Source of the DNA: Streptomyces xinghaiensis S187
GTDB lineage: Bacteria; Actinomycetota; Actinomycetes; Streptomycetales; Streptomycetaceae
Direction of reading: 5' to 3'
DNA length: 64,000 bases
Assembly (NCBI RefSeq): GCF_000220705.2
Contig: NZ_CP023202.1
Span: 4,742,501 to 4,806,500 of the forward strand
Made by a program: the position numbers and the translations under genes. Every line of letters begins with the position of its first letter. Positions within the stretch are counted from its first letter, which is position 1. The notes beneath the pieces are model-generated. The model saw nothing but the letters and a program-made list of their open reading frames with translations. It did no database searches and was not told the origin of the DNA. Positions 41,798 through 48,486 of this stretch are shown piece after piece.

Positions 41798-43935
41798 GGA
41801 CCAACGACGGCGCGGCGGCCGGCGGCGCTGCCGCCGGTGCCGGCGTCGGCAGTGAGGGCGCCGGGGGTGAGGGCGAGGGCGTGGAGCTGGAGTTCCTCAC
41901 CCCCGGCGGCGAGGCGCACCGGACCGGCGCCCGTCTCCACGCCGCGGTGCGGACCCCCGGGCGGGAGCCGCTGGCGGCCCGCACGGTGACCCTCGGCGAC
42001 GGCAGGCGCGTCCTCCAGTACCGGCTGCCCTTCTCCGAGCAGGGCGACAACGCCGCGTACGGGGCGCTGGAGCGCCAGGTCGGCGCCGCGGTCGCGCTCG
42101 AACGGCGGTACGGCTCCGAGCGGTTCGGGGAGGTGTTCACCCGGCTGGTCGGCTTCGACCTCGAAGCGGCGGAGCCGTACGTGCTCTACCGCGCCCCGGA
42201 GGGGAAGCCCCTCGCGGGCCGGCAGGGCACGCTGACGGTCGCCGAGCAGCAGAAGCTGATCGCGCAACTCGTGCTCGCCGTCCGCCTGCTGGAGGAGGCG
42301 GGGCTGGTCCACCGGGAGATCACCCCCGACACGGTCCGCTGGGACGGTACCCACGTCCGCCTCGCCGAGCCGTACGGCGCGCAGCGGATCGGCGAGCCGC
42401 GGGAGCCCTTCGGCGCCGCGCCCTGGGCACCGCCGGAACAGCGCGAGGGCACGGGGACCGCCGACGCCCGCGACGACCTGTGGGCCGTCGGCCGGCTCGT
42501 CTACTTCCTGCTGTCCGGCCGCCCGGGTCCCGCCGCGGAACCGCCCCACGACCTCGGGGAGTTCCGCCGGCTGGCCGCGCCGGCCGACAGCGGCCTGTTC
42601 GACCCGCGTGCGGTGAACCGGCCCCGTCCGTCCGAGCTGATGCGCCTGCTCCAGGTGCCCGATCCGCTCTCCGCGCCCGCCCCGGCCGACCCGCTCGGCG
42701 CCGGACGCGCCGAGTTCGACGCCCAGCGCGCCAAGAAGCGGAAGGAGCTCGGCACCGGGGAGCCGCCGCAGGAGGAGTGCTACGAGTACCCCGTCCCGCG
42801 CCGCTCCTGGCGGTTCTGGCTGCCGCGTGGTTCCGGGGCCGGCGCCGTGCGGGAGCCCGAGGCCCCGCCCCCGGCCCCGGCCGCCCGGCCCACCCTCTGC
42901 CCGTACTGCCTGCTGCCGGTGGAGTACGACGAGACACGGCTGGTCACCCTGGACGACAGGCGGGTCTTCCGGCCGCTGGACCTCAGCCGGGAGCGGCGCC
43001 CGATGCACCGGCAGGACGCGCTGCGGCAGGCGTACCAGTCCTGCCCGCACGCCCCGGCGGACGCGCCGCACCACCTGCCCGTCCCGTTCCTCACCAACGG
43101 CGAGCCGCTCACCGTCGCGCTGGTGGGCAGCTCCGCGGCCGGCAAGACGCACCTCCTCGCCGCGATGCTGGGCGAGATCGAGCAGGGCGGGCTGGAGCCG
43201 TACGGGCTGAAGTGCTTGCCGCTCAACCCGGACACCCACCGGGAGTTCATCCGGGAGCGGGTCCAGCGCCTGCACCGGGGCAAGATGCTGGAAAGCACCG
43301 GCCAGACGTCGTTCGCCCACTTCGCCGACGGGCTGCTCGTCACCGGCGGCGGGGTGACGCGCCCCGTGCTCTTCTTCGACCTCGCCGGCGAGGACCTGGT
43401 GCAGAACGGCGAGGTGACCAGCTTCCTGATGGGCGTGGGCGCCTTCATCTTCGTCCTCGACCCGCTGCGGGCCCTGCGGCTCCCGGCCCTGGAACCCGTC
43501 CGCGCCCGGACCGGGCTCCACCAGCGGGAACTGGGCGACGAGGCGTTCACCACCGTCCTCAACCGGGTGCCGCGGATCGGCCCCCGCATCGACGCACCGG
43601 CGGCGGTCGCGCTGAACAAGAGCGATCTGATCCGGTTCGACCCCACGGTGGACCGCTGGCTGAGCCGCGCGGCGGACCTGGACGAGGAGGACCTGCTCGC
43701 CGAGAGCCGTGACGCTTACGCCTTCGTGGCCCACCACGGCAACGCGTCCTGGCTGAAGCCGTTCGACGACTGCGCCCGGTGCACGCTGCACTTCGTGGCG
43801 GCGACCGGAGCCCAGGTCCGCGGTGACGTCTATCCGCACGGCATCAGACCGCGGCGGGTGCTGACCCCGCTGCTGTCGGTCTTCGCCATGAGCGGGCTCC
43901 TCCCCGGAGCGCGATGGAAAGAGGTGGGGACCTGA
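41794..43935 (+). CDS. pseudokinase - zinc ribbon - GTPase fusion
   Basis: 713 residues from ATG 41794 (ATGA overlap). Residues ~70-310 follow the protein-kinase C-lobe plan: G-L-V-H-R-E-I-T-P-D-T-V-R-W (~170-183; canonical H-R-D-x-K-x-x-N is lost), L-A-E-P-Y-G in place of D-F-G, A-P-W-A-P-P-E-Q (APE region), and D-D-L-W-A-V-G-R-L-V-Y-F-L-L-S-G. It is therefore a pseudokinase. A treble-clef or ribbon-like unit has C-P-Y-C (~369-372) and C-P-H (~417). A P-loop GTPase follows: G1 G-S-S-A-A-G-K-T-H (~445-453), G3 D-L-A-G-E, G4 N-K-S-D (~608-611). It resembles the GTPases I remember as DO-GTPase-type of bacterial conflict operons. No membrane segment. The partner is probably the protein encoded next. 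Confidence 0.82.
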   Translation: MRTNDGAAAGGAAAGAGVGSEGAGGEGEGVELEFLTPGGEAHRTGARLHAAVRTPGREPLAARTVTLGDGRRVLQYRLPFSEQGDNAAYGALERQVGAAVALERRYGSERFGEVFTRLVGFDLEAAEPYVLYRAPEGKPLAGRQGTLTVAEQQKLIAQLVLAVRLLEEAGLVHREITPDTVRWDGTHVRLAEPYGAQRIGEPREPFGAAPWAPPEQREGTGTADARDDLWAVGRLVYFLLSGRPGPAAEPPHDLGEFRRLAAPADSGLFDPRAVNRPRPSELMRLLQVPDPLSAPAPADPLGAGRAEFDAQRAKKRKELGTGEPPQEECYEYPVPRRSWRFWLPRGSGAGAVREPEAPPPAPAARPTLCPYCLLPVEYDETRLVTLDDRRVFRPLDLSRERRPMHRQDALRQAYQSCPHAPADAPHHLPVPFLTNGEPLTVALVGSSAAGKTHLLAAMLGEIEQGGLEPYGLKCLPLNPDTHREFIRERVQRLHRGKMLESTGQTSFAHFADGLLVTGGGVTRPVLFFDLAGEDLVQNGEVTSFLMGVGAFIFVLDPLRALRLPALEPVRARTGLHQRELGDEAFTTVLNRVPRIGPRIDAPAAVALNKSDLIRFDPTVDRWLSRAADLDEEDLLAESRDAYAFVAHHGNASWLKPFDDCARCTLHFVAATGAQVRGDVYPHGIRPRRVLTPLLSVFAMSGLLPGARWKEVGT

Positions 43936-46055
43936 TGGTCCGTCATGAACAGTGGGTGGACCAGATCGTCTTCCGCTGGGACGCCGGCAACACCCTGGGG
44001 ACCACCGGCTTCGGCCCGGTCGCGTGGTCGTGCGACCGGGAGACCGCCGAGGAGTTCTTCCGCCGGGCGGCCGCGCTTCTGCGCAGCACGGCGGCGGAGA
44101 CGGCCCCGGCCCTGATCAGGCTGGAGCAGGGCGGGCAGGCCATGCTCGTCCACCGGTCCCCCTGGCCCGCCCCGGAAGGGCGGCGGTCGAGCACGGTCTG
44201 CCACGCGCTGCTGGGGCCGCCCGGGATCCTCGACGCCGATCTCTGCCTGGGGCTCGGCCGCTGGTCGTGGGCGGGCAGCGGACTCCCGCTCGGTGACGTC
44301 CGGGGCAGCCTGGAGGCGGTCCACCAGTCCGCGCTGCGGCCGTCCGCCGAGGACGGGCAGCGGACGCTGCGGGCGGGGCTCCCGGACGTGGCGGAGACGC
44401 TGACGGCCCTGGCCGCCGAGTTCCTGCGGGACCCCGAGCAGGGGTTCACGGTGCTGGACCGGGCGGGCGGGGACAGCGCCCGCCGGGTGCTGTGGGGGCT
44501 GCACGGCCTCTTCAGCGGGGTCCGCACCGGGGGATGGACCTTCGCCACCCACGACACCGCGGAGGACCCGGCGATCCGCTTCCTCTTCGTCCGGAGCTGG
44601 CCGGGCACGGTCTCCCAGGGCACCGACCGGATCCGGATGGACCCCCGGGAACGGCTCGGGGACCGGGCCGAGCGGGTGGCGGGCGAACTGGTGGACCACT
44701 ACCTGCGCCGGGTCGAGGAAGGGGAGGGCCACGAGTACGAGGTGGCGAAGGCGCTGGCGGCCGCCGCCGGGGACCCCGGGCCGCGAGGGCCGGCGGGTGC
44801 CGGGAGCGGCCGCGTCCTGCTCGCCTCCGCGGAGCGGGCCCTGACCGCACTGAGCCGGCCCACGGGCGGCGGACGGCGGACGGCGGCCGGACCGCGCAAC
44901 TCGTACGGCGCGGGCGCCGGTTTCCGGGCGGGGGACGGGGTCTTCGGCATCGGCGGTCCGCGCGGCGGGGACGGCTCGTCCGGTGCGGGCGGCGGGTACG
45001 GCCCCCAGGGCGGGTTCGGCGCCGGGGATGCGCCCGTATCCGGCGATGCATACCCTCCGGACGGCGCGCACGGGCCGGACGGCGCGTGCGGGAGCGAACC
45101 ACCCGTGCCCGCACACTCGGCCCGGCCCTCCGAGTCCCGGACGGCCGCCGCCGCGGGCGGTTTCGCCGGGCTGCCGCGCGTCCGCCCCGAGTGGCCGGCC
45201 GAGCCCACGCCCGGCCACCTGGTCGACCGCCTGACCGACCGCCTCCGGAAACGGAAGCGGACGGTGGGCTACCCGGAACTCCTCACCGCCCTGCGGATGA
45301 TGGAGGAGTCGCCCACCGGACGGCGGCAGGCCGTGGACGCCGCCGCGGGCGCCGCGGACCGGCACCTGATCACGGCACTGCGGCAGGAGCACATCCCGTA
45401 CGCGGCCGTCGGCCTGCTGGTGGGGGAGATCGCCCGACGGTACCGCGAGTGGGGGCGCACGCCGCAGCGGGAACTGTGCGAGACCGTGCTGGACATGGGG
45501 CTGTTCGTGACGAGCCGGCCGCGCCCGTCGGCCGGCCCCCCGCCCGCCGACGAGACCCGGGCCGCCAATGCCGCCGCGCTCTACCACTGGGCCGTCCGGC
45601 CGCTGGCACGGGACGCGCGGATCAGCAGCCGGCTGGCCGCGGTGCTGCCCCGGCTGGCCCTCGGCGCGGATCTCGCGGGCCGGGCGGCGGTCGACCGGAT
45701 CCTGGAGCACCAGCACGGCCCGGGACTCGGGGACACGGTCTGGCTGGCCCTTCTCCGGACGTTCCGGCAGGACCCGGCAGCGGAAACACCCGGGCCCGTG
45801 CCCGGTCCCGCTCGCCCGCCCGCCCCTCCGCCGCCCCACAAGCCCATCCCACGGGACCGCGGACCCGTCCGGAAACGCGAACCCGGCACGCCCGCCCCCG
45901 CGACGCGCACCGTGCTTCCGGGCCCTGAGCCCCGGTACAGCGGGGACGGCTACGGGGCGGCCCAGGACAAGGACGACCGTGTGGGGGTGGTCATCGCGTT
46001 CTCTGTCCTCGCCGCGCTGCTGCTGGTGCTGGTGTGGCTCCTCCTGAGCGGCTGA
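43935..46055 (+). CDS. tail-anchored GTPase-associated protein (GAP1-like)
   Basis: 706 residues; its ATG overlaps the preceding stop by one base (TGATG). The N-terminus (W-V-D-Q-I-V-F-R-W-D ... G-F-G-P-V-A-W-S-C) and the following ~300 residues resemble the 'GTPase-associated protein 1' N-terminal region described for GTPase-containing conflict operons (from memory). A Gly/Tyr/Pro-rich disordered segment (~310-420) separates it from a helical C-terminal module (~430-620; L-V-D-R-L-T-D-R-L-R-K-R-K). The chain ends with a single hydrophobic helix (V-G-V-V-I-A-F-S-V-L-A-A-L-L-L-V-L) and three to five residues, the layout of a tail-anchored membrane protein. It is therefore likely to hold the GTPase at the membrane. 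Last gene of the operon. Confidence 0.75.
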   Translation: MVRHEQWVDQIVFRWDAGNTLGTTGFGPVAWSCDRETAEEFFRRAAALLRSTAAETAPALIRLEQGGQAMLVHRSPWPAPEGRRSSTVCHALLGPPGILDADLCLGLGRWSWAGSGLPLGDVRGSLEAVHQSALRPSAEDGQRTLRAGLPDVAETLTALAAEFLRDPEQGFTVLDRAGGDSARRVLWGLHGLFSGVRTGGWTFATHDTAEDPAIRFLFVRSWPGTVSQGTDRIRMDPRERLGDRAERVAGELVDHYLRRVEEGEGHEYEVAKALAAAAGDPGPRGPAGAGSGRVLLASAERALTALSRPTGGGRRTAAGPRNSYGAGAGFRAGDGVFGIGGPRGGDGSSGAGGGYGPQGGFGAGDAPVSGDAYPPDGAHGPDGACGSEPPVPAHSARPSESRTAAAAGGFAGLPRVRPEWPAEPTPGHLVDRLTDRLRKRKRTVGYPELLTALRMMEESPTGRRQAVDAAAGAADRHLITALRQEHIPYAAVGLLVGEIARRYREWGRTPQRELCETVLDMGLFVTSRPRPSAGPPPADETRAANAAALYHWAVRPLARDARISSRLAAVLPRLALGADLAGRAAVDRILEHQHGPGLGDTVWLALLRTFRQDPAAETPGPVPGPARPPAPPPPHKPIPRDRGPVRKREPGTPAPATRTVLPGPEPRYSGDGYGAAQDKDDRVGVVIAFSVLAALLLVLVWLLLSG

Positions 46056-46151
46056 CCGGCCCGGGTCGAAACCGGGAGGTCCCTGGAGTCCGGCCCCCAT
46101 GGCTTTCGCTGGCGAGGTCTCTGCGACGGGCCGTGAGGTCGAGCCGTTGAA

Positions 46152-46171
46152 CGGGGGCACCTGTTCCCCCG
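46152..46171 (+). terminator. candidate operon terminator
   Basis: CGGGGG (46152-46157), 8-base loop, CCCCCG (46166-46171), 97 bases after the last operon stop codon. The stem is short. Confidence 0.4.
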
Positions 46172-46178
46172 CGATGCG

Positions 46179-46235
46179 AACTTGCCCGGATGTGCGACGT
46201 GCCTGGTTCAGTAAAGTCGCCAATCCGGGCAAGTT
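46179..46235. repeat. 13-bp inverted repeat pair
   Basis: AACTTGCCCGGAT (46179-46191) and its exact reverse complement ATCCGGGCAAGTT (46223-46235), 31 bases apart. It abuts the larger palindrome that begins at 46235. Confidence 0.8.
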
Positions 46236-46285
46236 TGCCTCAAACGGCTACTTGCCCGAGACGTGCAAGTAGCCGTTTGAGGCAA
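46235..46285. repeat. 21-bp perfect inverted repeat, 9-base loop
   Basis: The arm at 46235-46255 (begins TTGCCTCAAACG) and its exact reverse complement at 46265-46285 flank CCGAGACGT. It is unusually AT-rich for this genome. It could terminate the operon, be an operator, or be a relic of a mobile element. Confidence 0.85.
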
Positions 46286-46294
46286 GTTGCCGAG

Positions 46295-46327
46295 GCGCCC
46301 TGCCCGGGATCGTTCCGGGCCGGGCGC
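46295..46327. terminator. terminator between operon and acyl-CoA dehydrogenase gene
   Basis: A 13-bp stem with one mismatch (GCGCCCTGCCCGG, 46295-46307; CCGGGCCGGGCGC, 46315-46327) and a 7-base loop. It sits 25 bases past the stop of the leftward acyl-CoA dehydrogenase gene. Confidence 0.7.
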
Positions 46328-46352
46328 GTTGTGCGGTGGGCCGGTGGCCGGT

Positions 46353-47513
46353 TCAGGAGGCGAAGCCGAGTTCGCGGGCGATCAGCATGCGCTGGACCTC
46401 GCTCGTGCCCTCGCCGATTTCCAGGATTTTGGAGTCGCGCCACATCCGGGCCACCGGGTACTCGTTCATGAAGCCGTAGCCGCCGTGGATCTGGGTGGCT
46501 TCCCGGGCGTTGGTGACGGCGATCTCCGAGGAGTACAGCTTGGCCAGGGCGGCCTCCTTCTTGAAGGGCTCGCCGGCCAGCAGCCGGGAGGCCGCGTCGC
46601 GCCAGGCCAGGCGGGCGGTGTGGGCCCGCATCTCCATGTCGGCCAGCTTGAACTGGATCGCCTGGTTGTCACCGATCGGCTTCCCGAAGGCCCGGCGCGT
46701 CCTGGCGTAGGACACGGACTCGTCCACGCAGCCCTGGGCGAGACCGGTCGCCAGGGCCGAGATGGCGATGCGGCCCTCGTCGAGGATGCGGAGGAACTGT
46801 GCGTAGCCGCGGCCCTCCTCGCCGAGCAGGTTGGCGGCCGGGACCCGGACGTCGGAGAAGGACAGTTCGCGGGTGTCCGAGGCGTTCCAGCCGACCTTCG
46901 AGTACGCGGGCGCGACGGTGAAGCCGGGGGTGCCGGAGGGCACGATGATCGAGGAGATCTCGGGGCGGCCGTCCGGCTTGCGGCCGGTGACGGCGGTGAC
47001 CGTGACGAGGCCGGTGATGTCGGTGCCGGAGTTGGTGATGAAGGACTTGGAGCCGTTGATCACCCACGCGTCGCCGTCGCGGACGGCGGTGGTGCGGGTG
47101 CCGCCGGCGTCCGAGCCGCAGTCCGGCTCGGTCAGGCCGAAGGCGCCCAGGATCTCGCCGGAGCACATCCGGGGCAGCCACTCCCGCTTCTGCTCCTCGG
47201 TGCCGAAGCGGTACACGGGCATGGCGCCGAGGGAGACCCCGGCCTCGAGGGTGATGGCGATCGAGGAGTCCACCCGGGCCAGCTCCTCCAGGACCAGGCC
47301 GAGGGCGAGGTAGTCGCCGCCCATCCCGCCGTACTCCTCGGGGAACGGCAGGCCGAAGAGGCCCATCCGGCCCATCTCGCGGACGATCTCGTAGGGGAAC
47401 TCGTGGTTCTCGTAGAACTCGCCGATCTTCGGGGCGATGACGTCGTGGGCGAACTCCTCGACGGTGCGCCGGAGTTCCTCGTGCTCGGGGGAGAGGCGGT
47501 GGTCGATCGGCAT
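46353..47513 (-). CDS. acdH: acyl-CoA dehydrogenase (branched-chain/isovaleryl-type)
   Basis: 386 residues, three-domain FAD enzyme. N-terminal helical domain; middle beta domain with A-F-G-L-T-E-P-D-C-G-S-D-A-G-G-T-R-T-T (FAD/substrate); C-terminal helices with R-R-A-F-G-K-P-I-G-D-N-Q-A-I-Q-F-K-L-A-D-M and I-H-G-G-Y-G-F-M-N-E-Y-P-V-A-R-M-W-R-D-S-K-I-L-E-I-G-E-G-T-S-E, the FAD-dimer/active-site end. It oxidises short branched acyl-CoA esters (isovaleryl-, isobutyryl-CoA) in the cytoplasm. It lies four bases downstream of HMG-CoA lyase in an operon for leucine degradation, so isovaleryl-CoA is the likely substrate. The symbol follows the S. coelicolor gene in this position (memory). Start ATG 47513; a longer frame overlaps hmgL. 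Confidence 0.88.
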   Translation of the reverse strand: MPIDHRLSPEHEELRRTVEEFAHDVIAPKIGEFYENHEFPYEIVREMGRMGLFGLPFPEEYGGMGGDYLALGLVLEELARVDSSIAITLEAGVSLGAMPVYRFGTEEQKREWLPRMCSGEILGAFGLTEPDCGSDAGGTRTTAVRDGDAWVINGSKSFITNSGTDITGLVTVTAVTGRKPDGRPEISSIIVPSGTPGFTVAPAYSKVGWNASDTRELSFSDVRVPAANLLGEEGRGYAQFLRILDEGRIAISALATGLAQGCVDESVSYARTRRAFGKPIGDNQAIQFKLADMEMRAHTARLAWRDAASRLLAGEPFKKEAALAKLYSSEIAVTNAREATQIHGGYGFMNEYPVARMWRDSKILEIGEGTSEVQRMLIARELGFAS

Positions 47514-47517
47514 GGCT

Positions 47518-48486
47518 TCAGTTCTCCTGGTGGGAGGGGGTGCCCGCGAGGGCACGGACGGTGCGGGACGGGCTGGGTCGGCCCAGGTGGGCGGCCATCC
47601 ACACGCTGGTGGCGGTGAGACGGCCGAGATCGACCCCGGTCTCGATGCCGAGGCCGTGCAGCATCCAGACCAGGTCCTCGGTGGCGAGGTTCCCGGTGGC
47701 GCTCCTGGCGTAGGGGCAGCCGCCGAGGCCGCCCGCGGAGGCGTCGACGGTGGTGACGCCCTGCTGGAGGGCGGCGAGGGTGTTGGCGAGGGCCTGGCCG
47801 TAGGTGTCGTGGAAGTGGACGGCGAGCCGGCCGGCGGGTACGCCGGCCGCGCCGAGCGCGGTCAGCAGCGCCGCCACGTGGCCGGGGGTGGCCACGCCGA
47901 TGGTGTCGCCGAGGCTCAGCTCGTCGCAGCCCAGGTCCAGGAGCCGCCGGCCGACCCCGGCGACCTGTTCGACCGGCACGGCTCCTTCCCAGGGGTCGCC
48001 GAAGCACATGGAGAGATAGCCGCGGACGCGCAGGCCCGCCGCGGCGGCCTTGGCGACCACCGGCTCGAACATGGCGAGGGACTCCTCCACCGTCCGGTTG
48101 AGGTTGGCCTTGGCGAACGACTCGGTGGCGCTGCCGAAGACGGCGACCTCCCGCACCCCGAGCGCCAGCGCCCGGTCCAGGCCCCGCTCATTGGGGACGA
48201 GGACCGGCAGCCGCGTCCCGGCGGGCAGCCCCGGGCCGCCGAGCAGGGGCATCAGCTGCTCGGCGTCGGCCAGTTGGGGAACCCACCGGGGGTGGACGAA
48301 GCTGGTCGCCTCGATGGTGTCCAGCCCGGCCGCGGCCAGCCGCTTGATGAACTCGGCCTTGATCTCGACCGGCACGACGGCCTGTTCGTTCTGGAGGCCG
48401 TCCCGGGGGCCCACCTCGTGGATGCGGACCCGGGCGGGCAGGCCGGGGGCGGGGACGGTCATGGGGAGTCCGTCAGGAAGGGACAT
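47518..48486 (-). CDS. hmgL: hydroxymethylglutaryl-CoA lyase
   Basis: 322 residues. HMGL-like TIM barrel: V-G-P-R-D-G-L-Q-N-E at the start (Arg/Asp of the active site), A-T-S-F-V-H-P-R-W-V-P-Q, L-G-D-T-I-G-V-A-T-P, V-H-F-H-D-T-Y-G-Q-A and the mobile-loop Cys in G-G-L-G-G-C-P-Y-A-R-S-A-T-G-N. It splits 3-hydroxy-3-methylglutaryl-CoA into acetyl-CoA and acetoacetate, the last step of leucine degradation. AGGAGG six bases upstream of ATG 48486 decides the start, giving a 14-base overlap with the carboxylase gene and so translational coupling. No methylglutaconyl-CoA hydratase gene is in the cluster. Confidence 0.93.
   Translation of the reverse strand: MSLPDGLPMTVPAPGLPARVRIHEVGPRDGLQNEQAVVPVEIKAEFIKRLAAAGLDTIEATSFVHPRWVPQLADAEQLMPLLGGPGLPAGTRLPVLVPNERGLDRALALGVREVAVFGSATESFAKANLNRTVEESLAMFEPVVAKAAAAGLRVRGYLSMCFGDPWEGAVPVEQVAGVGRRLLDLGCDELSLGDTIGVATPGHVAALLTALGAAGVPAGRLAVHFHDTYGQALANTLAALQQGVTTVDASAGGLGGCPYARSATGNLATEDLVWMLHGLGIETGVDLGRLTATSVWMAAHLGRPSPSRTVRALAGTPSHQEN

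Noticed and set aside
46179..46285. Inverted repeats considered as ends of an insertion sequence
   Set aside because: No transposase frame between or beside them and no target duplication; kept only as repeats.
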